NCBI RefSeq assembly: GCF_004379255.2
Contig: NC_056039.1
Location: 32,377,883 to 32,441,882, forward strand
Reading direction: 5' to 3'
Source: Salvia splendens
Lineage: Eukaryota; Streptophyta; Magnoliopsida; Lamiales; Lamiaceae
Length of the DNA stretch: 64,000 nucleotides
Below the pieces are notes generated by a model that searched no databases, was not told the origin of the DNA, and worked only from the letters and a program-made list of their open reading frames with translations. This document shows positions 1 through 11,464 of this stretch, piece after piece. The number at the start of each line of letters is the position of its first letter. Position 1 is the first letter of the stretch. A program made the translations under genes and the position numbers.

Positions 1-1658
1 TCCGCAATTGGGCGGACGATGGCACGCCCGATGGCGCGCATCGCCCGCGCCCGCCATCGTCTGCCCTATTGCGGGTGCGTGACATAGGCCGCGGAGGATC
101 GTCGCGCCCTATACTAAGGGCGCGGAGTATAGCGCGGACGATGCCCATCGTCCGCCCCATTGCGGCCTACGCGGACGATGGCCGCGGACGATAGGCCATC
201 GTCCGCGCCATCGTCCGGCCCACTGTGGGCTACACGGACGATCGACGCGGACGATGGCACGCGGTTTCGTTTTTTTATAAATAGAGTTCATTTGTAATTT
301 CATTTCACGATTTTACTTTCGAAACTTATTACATTTACATAATTACTACGAAATGGATTCAAGTCTCAATAGTCCTATGTTTAGCGGAGAGGCGCGTTGG
401 CCAGGTACAGAACCCGGTGAATATCGTTCGTTCGACGCCGACACCTAGTACGATCCCGATTTCAGTACGGAATCGTACGGGTTTTCTGACATGGAGCCGT
501 CTCCAAACCGACCAAGCGCTCCCTCCCGCCGTGACGCCTCAGCGGCCGATCCCGAACTCGCCGCGACCGCTTCCGCCCCAGCCAAAAAGAAGCGGAACGG
601 GCAGCGGGGGCAGAAATTGCTGCCGCCTCCCGGAAATTGCGATGAGTATACCCCCGGCCGTACGAACTACACCGACGACGAAACCCTTATTTTGGCCCGG
701 TGTTGGGTAGATATATCGGAAGACCCGATTTTCGCGAACAACCAGAGGCAGGACGCGTACTGGGAGCGCATCGCCGGCCTCTACAATGAGGCCAAGCCGC
801 CGACCGCGTACATGCGCAAACGTGAGCAACTCCGCAAGCACTGGGATCAAGTGAAGAAGCAAGTGAACTTGTACGCGGCGGAGTTCGAGAAGTTCACGCG
901 GGCACAGGGGAGTGGCGAGAGCTTGAGCGACGTGCGCGCTAAAGCGCTGTTGTCGTACCGGTCGATCTACGACGACTTCAAGCACGAGGCCATCTGGGCG
1001 CTCTTGAGGGACAAGCAGAAGTTCCAAGGTGGAATTCTGCACACTGGTGCGCCGAAGAGGACGAAGACCACCGAAGCTGGTGATTACACGAGCAGCGGCA
1101 GCGGCAATCACCCGGTTGACCTCAACCGGACGTACGTGAATGAAGGGAGTTCTGGTACACCGGTGTCCTCCCGGCCTCCGCCCGGCGTCAACGCTGCGAA
1201 GGCCAAGGGGAAGGCAGCCGCGACCTCATCCTCGACCGCTGCAAACCCATCTTCGTTCCCGTAAACGCTCCCGACCCAGACGGCCACCGCGTTTGAGTCG
1301 TTGGCAACATCGTCGATGGCGATGACGTTATTGCAGACGCACAAGGCCCTCAAGAAGTGTACCGACCCCGATGAAGCCGAATATCTCCGGGCATTAATCG
1401 ATGAGCTGCGTCGGAAGTTGGGAATTGCACCGACTTAGTTGTTTTTTTTGTAAGTTGAATGGTGTAACTTTTTTTTATTAATGCGTCGCCATTTATTATT
1501 TAGACGTTTTTTATTTACTCGTTACTTGTTATTTGAAAACATTTAAATTAATTAAACAAAACAATAAAATGATGATGTGGCGCGTCTTAGGGCGCCCCAC
1601 TATAGATGGAGAGGTAGTAGGATAAAACTGATGACGTGGCGCGCCTCAGTGCTGATGC
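1..1658 (+). mobile_element. PIF/Harbinger-like ORF1-only element, copy 1
   Basis: The window opens about five bases inside the left terminal repeat: its first bases match the inner end of the left terminus of the second copy (6714-8393, opposite strand). The first 260 bases are a GC-rich array of GCGGACGATGG and its reverse complement CCATCGTCCGC. The interior holds a decayed Myb/SANT-like ORF1. The right end near 1640-1658 is degenerate compared with the other copy. No transposase frame is present, so the element is non-autonomous. Superfamily is inferred from the TTA target duplication of the other copy and from the ORF1 type. Confidence 0.75.
353..1438 (+). pseudogene. Myb/SANT-like ORF1 of Harbinger-like element (two in-frame stops)
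   Basis: The ATG at 353 is in frame with the long open stretch 491-1264 and with a tail that ends at TAG 1436-1438. Two in-frame stops break it: TAG near 446-448 and TAA at 1262-1264. The product would have a low-complexity basic N-terminus, a Myb/SANT-like domain (TDDETLILARCWVDISEDP, then a helix with W-x-RI), the lysine-rich stretch usual in NAM-associated ORF1 proteins, and a C-terminal leucine-rich helix (FESLAT to RRKLG). In active PIF/Harbinger elements ORF1 is a DNA-binding partner of the transposase. The breaks suggest this copy makes no full product. Antisense frames over it are shadows caused by high GC. Confidence 0.75.
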
Positions 1659-2798
1659 AACCCTAGTCAAAGCTTAAATTTGGTGGGACCCAATGTTGTT
1701 CTATTACTGCAACACCACTTTCGAATTCCGGTGCTCTGCTCCTCCATGAGCTCAAAGCAGCGCACAGTTTCCATGGAAATTAAATGGACCCCAATCAATT
1801 TTAAAAACTAGATTTGATGAATCTCATTGACGTCCACCACGCTAAGATTCCTCAAATACACTTTTCGCGGGCATAATTACGCATTTAATCCCACTTTATT
1901 TCCCGCTACTATTTCCCTTTTTTCCCCTTCTGACTCTCTTCTGCTGCTTTTGTTTTTTTTACTGTTTCTTTTATCTGCTACCAGAGATTCTTGATTAAAG
2001 AATAACCACTTAATTAAAGCTTATAGCCTGAATTTATTAGGGTGTTTTAATACAATTAAATACTGGCTAGACTAAAAAAGTAGAATAATGAAAGTGAAAT
2101 AAAAGTTGGGCTAAGAATTTCCCATAATTCTAACGATGGAACAAAACATAATTAATGTGTTGCGCGCTTCCCCACTTGTGAGCTGCGTTGGTTGAAGGAT
2201 TTAAAAGTTTAAAAAAGGGATGTGAATAACCAATTAAGAAGAGTGTATGGAGAGAGAGAAAGTGAGTGGGAGTGCGTTGTTTTCTTGTGTAAATTGCATA
2301 AAACTCCCATCTTTTTCCTTCTCTCGTTTATAGGGTTTCAAAAGGCAAAAGCTTTTTTGATGTTTCGTGTCCATAGTATTTTGTTATGAGATAATTTGAA
2401 CACCCTTTTTGGTTTGTTAAAGCTACATCGACAATAGAAAGTGAGAAATTGTTGTCTTTCTTAGTACATTGTTGTATTTTGAGCTATCAATTTTTTTGGT
2501 CGGAAGGAGGAGCTTGAATCTTGAAAAGGAAAATTACCAACTCCTCTATGGTGACAGAACGGTGAACTTTCCTTTGTTTAGATCTCCATTTTGTGCTGTC
2601 TTTTTCCTTCGAAAGGTGTTGTGGTCTGAAAATGTGGTGTGAAGCTCTGGCATTGTGTTTGTTGCAGTAAAAAAGAACACATTTTTAGTGGAATTCAGTT
2701 GGGGGTATTTTGTTTGGTGCATAACACAGTACATTTCCTTAGATTTCAAATCTTGTGGTACATTTGTGGATAACAAGATAGTTTTGCTTGGGTTTAGA
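1659..2798. other. Upstream and leader region of the GHR1-like gene
   Basis: This 1.1 kb is AT-rich with no convincing coding frame. It should contain the promoter and 5' leader of the receptor gene. A GA-rich tract lies near 2248-2268. The reading frame of the receptor is open upstream to 2655 but has no ATG before 2799. Confidence 0.4.
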
Positions 2799-5700
2799 AT
2801 GAGGATATTTAGGCTTCTTGTTGTGAGTCTTTGTTGTTTCTCCTGCTTGGGACAGCTCCCATCTCAAGACATCTTGGCATTGCTCGAGTTCAAGAAAGGA
2901 ATCAAACATGATCCAACTGGTTTTGTAGTGAACTCATGGAATGATGAGTCAATTGATTTCAATGGCTGCCCTTCTTCTTGGAATGGAATCATGTGTAATG
3001 GTGGTAATGTTGCTGCTGTTGTTCTTGATAATTTAGGCTTATCTGCTGATGTGGATTTGAGTGTGTTCTCTAATCTAACAATGCTAGTGAAGCTGTCAAT
3101 TGCAAACAATTCAATCTCTGGCAAGTTAGAAAAAAGCCTAGGCACCTTCAAGAGCCTCGAGTATCTCGATGTTTCGAATAATTTGTTATCCTCTTCGTTG
3201 CCATCTGAGATTGGTAACCTTGCTAGTCTAAAGAATCTGTCACTGGCTGGAAATAACTTCTCTGGTGCGATTCCGGACTCAATATCCGGTCTTGCCTCGA
3301 TTAGGTCTCTGGACATGAGCCGGAATTCCCTCTCTGGGCCCTTGCCTTCATCTTTGACGAGGTTGGGAGGTTTGGTGTATCTCAATTTGTCGTTGAACAG
3401 CTTCACAAAGGGCGTCCCGAAGGGTTTGGAGCTGATGACTGAGCTTGATGTGCTCGACTTACATGGAAACATGCTCGATGGCAAGGTGGATCCTTTGTTC
3501 CTGCTGCTCACTACAGCTAGTCATGTTGATCTTAGTGGGAATTTGCTAGTTAATGTTGCAGAGGATCAGAAGAAGTTTCTAGGAGGAGTTTCTCCATCTC
3601 TAAAGCATTTGAATCTCAGCCACAACCAGATTGTGGGATCGCTCGTTGGTGGTGGCGAAGCGCAAGCTTTTGGGAGCTTGAAGGTCTTGGATTTGAGCTA
3701 CAATCAGCTGTTTGGGGAATTGCCTGGCTTCAATTTCGTTTATGATCTCGAAGTCTTGAGACTTGGCAACAACAAGTTCACTGGCCCTGTACCGAACAAC
3801 CTTCTGAAAGGAGACTCTTTGGTCCTAACTGAGCTGGACCTAAGTGGGAATAACCTTACAGGTATATTGTCTACTCATAACTTGTCTTTTTTACTTTTAG
3901 AAACTGTGAATTTGATCTTATTTTCATAATTTTGTGTATGAATTTCTAGTGTTGATTGTTGTTAGGAATGCCATTGAATTATGATGTGATGTTTAGTGTT
4001 TGATTCTCTTGTTTTAGTAACTATTTATGCTCTTATTAACTTGTGATGGGATGCAAAAGCTATTGCTAACACCTTGTTTTACTTGACAGGGCCTATAAGT
4101 ATGATTACTTCGACGACGTTGCACACTCTTAACCTGTCGTCTAATCAGCTCTCCGGTGAGCTTCCTCTGCTGACGGGAAGCTGTGCTGTGATCGACGTGT
4201 CAAGAAACAACTTTCAAGGAAATTTGACTAGGTTGGTTAAATGGGGGAATGTCGAGTTCCTTGATCTAAGCCAGAACCAATTGACAGGGCCTATTCCAGA
4301 GGCGACGGCTCAGTTTCTGCGTCTGAATCACCTCAACCTCTCCCACAATTCCCTGAATGGTTCTCTTCCTAGAGCCATCTCGTTGTTTCCGAAGCTCACC
4401 ACTCTCGATCTCAGCTTCAATGGATTAGACGGACCTCTTTTAGCTTCTCTTTTAACGTCGGAGACTCTCAAGGAACTTCATCTGCAGAGCAATGCCTTCT
4501 CTGGGAGTATTGAGTTCTTGCCTCTCACTAACATTACAAATCTTCTTGTGATTGATCTTGCTGACAATGAGCTTAGCGGTGAGTTTCCTGATGGATTCGG
4601 TTCGTTCACTGGACTTCAAACGCTCAATGTCAGTAGAAACAATTTCTCGGGGTCTCTACCTAGTTCGTTTGGTAATCTCACAAACTTAAACTCGCTGGAC
4701 ATATCCGGGAATCATTTCACCGGGCATCTGCCAGAGAATTTGGCTGATAGTCTCCAAAGCTTCAATGCTTCGTATAATAATCTCTCTGGTGTTGTCCCTG
4801 ATAATCTGAGGAGGTTCCCTACGTCTTCGTTCTACCCTGGCAACTCCGACTTGCAATTCCCTAATCCTCCTCCGGGATCAAGGCAAGGCCAAGCTGGAAA
4901 CTCGAGTAATAATCATATGAGAACTATTGTTATCGTGGCAATAGTAGTTTCGTGTGTGGCTGCTTTGATCATTCTGATCCTACTCGTCGTTTTTATCTGT
5001 CACAAGCGGAAATCCAAGAGGCCGTTGCCTGTTGTCACCACCAAAGACGCCAGCCGCCCTTCAACTTATCCATCTAGCATCGGTGGCAGGGACCGTGCTA
5101 GTGGCTTGACTGTTTCAGCCGAGGATCTAGTGAGGTCGAGAAAAGGGTTGTCATCGGAGATAATTGACCCTGAAGAGAAACTGGCTGCAGTAACCGGTTT
5201 CTCCCCATCGAAGACAGGCCACTTCTCGTGGTCGCCTGAATCTGGCGATTCATATACTATAGATAGCCTCTCGAGATTAGATGTCAAATCTCCCGACCGG
5301 CTGGCAGGCGAGCTGTATTTTCTAGACGACACTATCTCGTTCACTGCTGAGGAGCTGTCACGAGCCCCAGCCGAAGTCCTTGGACGGAGCAGCCACGGGA
5401 CGTCGTACAGAGCGACTCTGGAGAACGGGCTGTTCTTGACCGTGAAGTGGCTGAGGGAAGGAGTTGCTAAGCAGAGGAAAGAATTTGCTAAAGAAGCAAA
5501 GAAGTTTTCCAACATCAGACATCCAAATGTGGTAGGGCTCAGAGGCTACTACTGGGGGCCTACACAACATGAGAAGCTCATACTGTCCGACTACATATCG
5601 CCCGGTGGCCTCGCGAGCTTTCTATACGGTAATTCCTAGCCTCAATTTTAAGACAATTACGTTTTTCGTTTGCTACTTTGCTTACAATGTTGTCTTGGTT

Positions 5701-6465
5701 GATGTAGATGGCTTGATTTTCCTTTGCATGATTTGTCACATCTATAATTCTTAGTCAAAATAATCACATTTTAAGTATAGATTCTTGGGCATTTGCTTGC
5801 TGTTTATGTACAATGGAAAGTAGTTATGTTGTGTTTGTGGTTCCGACTGTGCTACGTTTTCAACGAATCTACTATTTGCAGATCGACCGGGGAGGAAGGG
5901 GCCGCCCTTAACGTGGGCACAGAGGCTCAAGATCGCAGTAGACGTTGCACGTGGCCTAAACTATCTCCATTTCGACCGAGCTGTGCCTCACGGAAACCTC
6001 AAAGCAGCAAATGTACTACTCGAAGGGCCCGACCTCAACGCCAGAGTGGCCGACTACTGCCTGCACCGTCTCATGACCCAATCGGGCACCATCGAACAGA
6101 TCCTCGACGCTGGTGTTCTAGGCTACCGCGCGCCAGAGCTGATCGCGTCCAAGAAGCCCCTCCCGTCGTTCAAATCAGATGTCTATGCATTCGGAGTCAT
6201 AATGCTGGAACTCCTAACCGGGAAATGTGCTGGCGATGTCGTCTCGGGTGCAGATGGAGGAGTCGGGCTGTCGGATTGGGTGCGGTTTAAGGTGGCGGAA
6301 GGGCGAGGAGCAGAGTGCTTCGATGCAGCGTTGGTGGCGGAGATGAGCGTCCCTGCAGCTGATAAAGGGATGAAGGAGGTGCTCGGGATCGCCCTCCGGT
6401 GCATCCGATCGGTGTCGGAGAGGCCGGGGATCAAGAATGTGTATGAAGATCTATCGTCCATTTAG
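2799..6465 (+). CDS. GHR1: GHR1-like leucine-rich repeat receptor pseudokinase
   Basis: Three exons, 2799-3861, 4090-5628 and 5882-6465, join in frame to 1061 residues; both introns are GT-AG and both interrupt a codon after its first base. The start at 2799 opens a signal peptide (about 1-20, ending SCLGQ) followed by an LRR N-terminal cap (LPSQDILALLEFKKG) and about 20 LRRs. A transmembrane helix lies near 632-655 and a kinase-like domain near 775-1055. The VAIK lysine is kept (TVKWL, about 804), but the HRD motif reads HGN (about 903) and the DFG motif reads ADY (about 921), so catalysis is unlikely. Arabidopsis GHR1 is a plasma-membrane LRR pseudokinase acting with SLAC1 in stomatal closure by H2O2 and ABA. 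Close match over the whole length, including the juxtamembrane SAEDL and FSPSKT stretches, makes orthology likely. Confidence 0.93.
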
Positions 6466-6710
6466 GTTTGGTTAGATTTTGTCTTAGTGAAGAAGATCAA
6501 GATATGAAGTGGGGATGAAATATCTCATTTTCACCTCCCTTTTTTTTGCTTTTGAGTAGTCGAAGTATAAAGTTTGTTATTTTTGTTTTGTTTTTTTTTC
6601 TTTTTTCTTTTTTGCAACAATCTATAATCTATAACTATATAAAGTGGTAGTTGTGGAGATATTAACAGAAATGCCACTTAAAGCAGTTTGGGCAGGAAAA
6701 TAAGAGTCCA
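6466..6710. other. 3' flank of the GHR1-like gene
   Basis: Non-coding. It includes the presumed 3' UTR and a T-rich tract near 6539-6615. The next feature starts at the TTA target duplication 6711-6713. Confidence 0.5.
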
Positions 6711-6713
6711 TTA

Positions 6714-8393
6714 GAGCATTAGCAATGGGGCGCCCTAAGACGTGCCCTATGGCGTGTCACGTCAGCAGTTTTATCCTCCTACCTCCCCACCTGCAGTGGG
6801 GCGCCCTAAAGCGCGCCCTAAGGTGCGCCCTATGGCGCGCCACATCATCATTTTATTGTTTTGTTTAATTAATTAAATTGTTTTCAAATAACAAGTAACG
6901 AGTAAATAAAAAACGGTCTAAATAACAAACGGCGAAGTTTTAATAAAAAAAAGTTACATCATTGAACTAATAAAAAAAAAAAAAACTAAGTCGGACCAAT
7001 TCCCAACTTCCGGCGCAGCTCATCGAGTAACGCCCGGAGATATTCGGCTTCGTCGGGGTCGGTACACTTCTTGAGGGCCCTGTGCGTCTGCAACATCGTC
7101 CTTGCCATCGACGTTGTTGCTAACGACTCAAACGCGGTGGCCGTCTGCGTCGGGAGCTCTATCGGGACCGGAGCTTGGGTTGCAGCAGTCGACGATGAGG
7201 TCGCGGTCGCCTTCCCCTTGGCCTTCGCAGCCTTGACGCCGGAAGGACACCGGTGTGCCGGAACTCCCTTCATCCACGTACGTCCGGTTGAGGTCAACCG
7301 GGTGACTGCCGCTGCCGCTGCTCGTGTAGTCACCAACTTCGCTGACCTTCGTCCTCTTCGTCGCACCAGTGTGCAGAATTCTACCTTGGAACTTCTGCTT
7401 CTCCCTCAAGAGCGCCCAGATGGCCTCGTGCTTGAAATCGCCGAACATCGACCGGTACGACAACATCGCTTTAGTGCGCACGTCACTCGTGCTCTCGCCG
7501 TTCACTTGTGACCGCGTGAACTTCTCGAACTCCGCCGCGTACAAGTTCACTTGCTTCTTGACTTGATCTCAGTGCTTGCGGAGTTGCTCACGCTTGCGCT
7601 TGTACGCGGTCGGCGGCTTGACCGAATATTAGAGGTCCGCGATGCGTTCCCAGTACGCGATCTGTCGCTGGTTGTTTGCGAATATCGGATCTTCCGATAT
7701 ATCTACCCAACACCGGGCCAATGTGAGAGTTTCGTCGTCGTTGTAGTTCGTACGGCCGGGGGCGTACTCATCGCAATCACCGGGAGGCGGCAACTTCTGC
7801 GCCCGCTGCCGGTTCCGCTTCTTTCTGGCTGGGGCGGAAGCGGTCGCGGCGGGGTCGGGATCGGCCGCTGCGGTTGGGCGGTGCGGAGACGGCTCCATGT
7901 CAGACAACCTATACGATTCCGTACTGAAATCGGGATCGTAATTGGTGTTGGTGTCGAACGAACGATAATCGCCAGGTTCTGTACCCGGCCAATGCGCCCC
8001 TGCGCTAAACGTAGGACTATTGGGGCTTGAATCAATTTCGTAGTAATTATGTAAATGTAAGTTTCGAAAATGAAATCGCGTGAAATGAAATGTTACAAAT
8101 GAACGGTATTTATAAAAAAACGAAACCGCGTGCCATCGTCCGCGACCTCCACAATGGGGCGGACGATGGCGTGGACGATGGCCATCGTCCGCGGTCGATC
8201 GTCCGCGACCTCCACAATGGGGCGGACGATGGCGTGGACGATGGCCATCGTCCGCGCTATCCTCCGCGACCGAAGTATAGGGCGCGACTATCGTCCGTGC
8301 CCTATGGCGCGCACCCGCAATGGGTGCGGACGATGGATGGCGCGGAAGATGCGCGCCATCGGGCGTGCCATTGTCCGCCCATTGCGGATGCTC
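6714..8393 (-). mobile_element. PIF/Harbinger-like ORF1-only element, copy 2
   Basis: Both ends are visible. The termini are inverted repeats: GAGCATTAGCAATGGGGCG at 6714 and the complement of GAGCATCCGCAATGGGCGG at 8393. They are flanked by a 3-bp TTA duplication (6711-6713 and 8394-8396), as expected for PIF/Harbinger. Length is 1680 bp. One subterminal region has tandem GCGCCCTA units (6727-6840), the other a palindromic CGGACGATGG array (8130-8385). The only coding content is a broken ORF1; there is no transposase. Relative to copy 1 it is inverted, so the two bracket the GHR1-like gene. Confidence 0.85.
6986..8036 (-). pseudogene. Myb/SANT-like ORF1 of Harbinger-like element, copy 2 (broken)
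   Basis: Homologous along its length to the frame at 353-1438. The ATG used in copy 1 is ATT here (8034-8036). In-frame stops occur just inside 7630 and at the TGA near 7570, and a frameshift near 7245 moves the tail into another frame, which ends at the TAG 6986-6988. Recognisable pieces are a SANT-like segment (ARCWVDISEDPIFANNQRQ), a middle basic segment and the C-terminal helix ending RRKLGIGPT. Damage is independent of that in copy 1. Confidence 0.72.
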
Positions 8394-9455
8394 TTAGTTA
8401 GGAGTAAAATATTCATCATCTCGAGAAATGGATTGACTGCAAATTTGCTGTCATAGAGCAAAAGTGGTCTCTCTCTCTTTGTGCTCTCTATGTGTTTGCT
8501 CTTCCCAAAAAGAGTTGGCTTACCAGAAAAGTTTGGTAGAATTATATATGAAAATGAACGCTTATTAAAACCAAACCTCTCTCCCGCACCCTCAAAAATT
8601 ATCCGCCGCAGCAGTTCGTCTGCCTCGAGACCTCGCCTCCTCCGCTCTCCTTACTTTCTTCGTCCAGAGGCTGCACGCAGCGCCTGACCGCCTCCATTGA
8701 TGGTGCTCTGCCGCTGCCTCGCGGACTCCGGTGCCGCACCGTCGTTGCATGGGTCACCGTGGCTTGCTGCTGTCAGCGTCGTTGTCTGGGTCGTCGTGCG
8801 ACTGCTCGCCGACAGTCCCACCCACAAAAGCTAAGCATTTTATTTTAAAATCTTGCTTAAAGTTCGACTTTTGAAATTTCAAACATTTGGTTATTGATTT
8901 GAAACTTTAGTTTGGAAGATTTAGATGGTATTGTTAGTTGTGTGGAGTTTCCCATGAGTTACATATTTTAACATGCTCATGCTTAGAATTTGAAAGTAGA
9001 GAACTTTTACCTCCGTTGAAAAAAAGTGGAGGTAAATCATATGAGCTTAATTGTAAGAGACTGGAGATATAAGGAGATAAATTTGGAATGTAATATACCT
9101 TGAACATGATTCAGACTGATATAGGATGTGTCGTGCTCCTTCCTCTGCACTATCTCCTTTTCTTATTCTATACATTTTTTTAATTGTGAAATGTGAAATT
9201 TGGGATAAAATTCTCTATAGATTGCGAGAATATGTTGAGTATAGACCGTGGTGTAGTGTAGAAGGGGTTAATTTTGGTATAATTGGTATTAATGGGGTAT
9301 TAATTTGGTTTAAATTGGTATAACTGTCAATCAATGGTTTTATTTGCTGATATTAATCGTGAATTGATTGTAGGTAACGGTTGGAAAAAATATTATGGAG
9401 CAGATTGGTCATGATAAATAGTGAAGAACTCGTCGGCGACAACAGAGGAAGCAAC
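8394..9455. other. Intergenic; unidentified GC-rich patch
   Basis: Non-coding by inspection. A GC-rich block at about 8578-8825 stands out from its AT-rich surroundings and may be a gene or transposon scrap, but no family was recognised and frames are short. The remainder shows nothing identifiable. Confidence 0.35.
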
Positions 9456-9700
9456 CCGCCTGCTGTGGTGGGGTTGGCAGTGCTGTGGAGCCTGTGTTTT
9501 TTGTACGGGACAAGAGGGCAGATATGGAGCTCCCACAAGTGGGCTAAGTCGGAGGCCATTCTGAGGGAGTTGCGGAACTTCCACCGCCAAGCTCCGCCAG
9601 GTTGCTGATGCTATGACGGTGGAGATGCACGCTGGTCTAGATTCGGAGGGCGGTAGTTAGCTAAGATGCTCATAAGTTACGCTGACAATCTTCCCACAGG
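9456..9700 (+). pseudogene. Hexokinase exon-1 fragment
   Basis: Translation of 9592-9650 gives RQVADAMTVEMHAGL and then SEGGS, a signature found in the first exon of plant hexokinases. After a one-base loss near 9662, the downstream frame gives MLISY and DNLPTG, the usual end of that exon, followed by a GT and intron-like sequence. Upstream, a hydrophobic stretch (LAVLWSLCFLYG) and a KWAKSEAILREL segment fit the N-terminal anchor and linker of the same exon, in a shifted frame. At least two frameshifts and an in-frame TAG show it is dead. No other hexokinase exon was found within the window, so this is a fragment, possibly moved by a neighbouring transposon. Confidence 0.78.
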
Positions 9701-10032
9701 GTGTGCTTTTATATATGATTGTGCACAAATGTGTTTTGTGTTTCTTGATTGTATTTGATATGCTTCTGTATCTATACTATTTGATTTGATTTTAGCAATC
9801 ATCTTGCTCAAATCTGGTGCATTTGGCCCTTATTCCGAATCTCAATGACATTAGCTAATAATTCTTGATTTCAAACACAATAAACTGGTTTTTATTTCAA
9901 ATTAGAGGTATGAGGAGTAGGGCGATGGTAATATTGATTTGTATGGTGGTGTTTGTACAACTTTTGGGTTTTCCAACTACATAATAAAACTTATTTGTTG
10001 ATAACTTATTTCAGATTGGAGGTATGAGGAGT
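9701..10032. other. Non-coding, intron-like, with a short repeat
   Basis: The first part looks like intron sequence trailing the hexokinase fragment. A phrase of about 25 bases containing GAGGTATGAGGAGTAGGGCG occurs twice, near 9905 and near 10019, so there is a local duplication of about 115 bp at the edge of the following ORF1 fragment. Confidence 0.4.
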
Positions 10033-11025
10033 AGGGCGAAGATCCGGAGGTTGGCACGAACCAATCCGGTGACCATTATTGGTGGCGCATCTGTCGCCGG
10101 TACAATCAAAACCGGCCGGCTAGAACAATCGAGCACAACGAGAGTATGGTGTGCAACGCCATATACAGAGCCAACGAAGAAATCCAAAAGTTCCAGGGGT
10201 ATTACCTCCAGGAAGAGCGGTCAGCGGGGAGCGGCCGGAGCGAGCTTGACATCATCAATTCCACCTAGGCGACCTACCAATCTATGAACTACAAGCCGTT
10301 TAAGTACCTCAACATTTGGCAGGAGACGCGGTCGCATCCGAAGTATAGGGGAGGCGTAACATCCTCCTCTAGCTCCTCCTCCAAATGGTCGAAGTCGGTA
10401 TCCCTATCCGACGTCGGCTCCGAAGATGTGGCTAGCCAACTTGCCGAAGCTAACTTCGGTAGCTCCGATGCCGACCCGAGCGGTTCCCAACGCCGGCCGC
10501 AAGGAAGGAAGAAGGCGGCGGCCAACCGCCGTCGCGCCGCGACTCCATCCGCCCCCGCTCCCACTCCCGAATCCGCTCCCTATGTGCCACCTCAACCCCC
10601 CACCAACTCGTTGTGGGGGATTTTGACCCAACTCAATTTGGCCGATAGGTCAAATATGACCTCTAAGCAACTTCGATCGCATGTGGGGATGATACGGGGT
10701 CTCCAAAGAACATTGGGGGTAGAGCCGGATGAATAGTCATCCACGGGGGTAATTTTTTTTAGGTGTTTAATTATGTAATTTTTAATTTTTAGGATTTTAA
10801 TTATGTAATTTTTAATTTATAGTATTTTAATTATGTATTTTTAATGCATTTTAATTTTGTGGAAATGTTTTTATTTAAATTGAATAATAGAATGGTGAGA
10901 CCCTTGAGCTTGTCCTTGCGGAAGAGCACGGATGTGAGTGTTGTGCTCTTGCCTAAGAGCAAGGAGTAAAAGTGGGACCGGACCCACATCTGTGCTCGTT
11001 GGCAAGAGCACGGATGTGGATGCTC
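10033..11025 (+). mobile_element. Truncated ORF1-carrying Harbinger-like element, second family
   Basis: The right part carries a Myb/SANT-like ORF1 followed by non-coding DNA that ends in a terminal-repeat-like sequence, GAGCATCCACATCCGTGCTC on the reverse strand, finishing at 11025. Internal copies of GAGCACGGATGTG near 10923 and 11006 resemble subterminal repeats. I found no matching left terminus before 10033, so the left end is lost or unrecognised, and no clear TTA/TAA duplication follows the right end. Confidence 0.5.
10035..10736 (+). pseudogene. ORF1 (SANT-like, NAM-associated type) of truncated Harbinger-like element
   Basis: Reading in the frame of the open stretch 10284-10736, the sequence continues upstream through one TAG (10266-10268) to about 10035. 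It gives a SANT-like segment (GTNQSGDHYWWRICRRYNQ), the NEE-Q-FQGYY helix typical of NAM-associated ORF1 proteins, a serine-rich and basic linker, and a C-terminal helix ending at TAG 10734-10736. The N-terminal start is missing. It differs strongly from the ORF1 at 353-1438, so it is a separate family. Confidence 0.62.
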
Positions 11026-11464
11026 TCAATGTCTAAAAGTTTTGTCTTGAGACTTGGGATGAAGGGAGTAAAATAAAAACTGACGGGATTGAAATAAATA
11101 AATAAATAATAGTAGTAATAAATTGAATTTTAATTTATACAGTTTATATTTTGTAAAATTAATACTAGGAGTATTTCATAATAATAGTAAATTTTATGTT
11201 CACACAATACTTACATATGATTCTACTCAAGTAAGAATACCAAACACGCAACAAAGTCCAGCGGTACCATTTTGTACAATTGCTAGATCAGCACCAATCC
11301 TAACTAGATTCGCTCTTATCAAAGATTAATACTGCTGCGAATTAATTTTACTCTGAAAATGGCCATAAAGCACACAGCATAATTAAGAAGGCTGGTGCTT
11401 GTCCATACTGGAAAACACGGTAGCACTTAGCTCTCTCTCTCTAGACACACGCATAACTCTGGTA
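11026..11464. other. Upstream region of the HIBADH gene
   Basis: AT-rich, no coding frame. Presumed promoter and leader of the dehydrogenase gene. A CT-rich tract lies at 11431-11444, just before the start. Confidence 0.35.

Noticed and set aside
539..1111. Long reverse-strand frame overlapping the Harbinger ORF1
   Set aside because: It mirrors the GC-rich sense ORF1; the sense frame has homologues in the other copies and recognisable domains, the antisense one has none.
2655..2798. Upstream extension of the receptor frame
   Set aside because: No ATG before 2799, and a start at 2799 gives a proper signal peptide; the extension is 5' leader.
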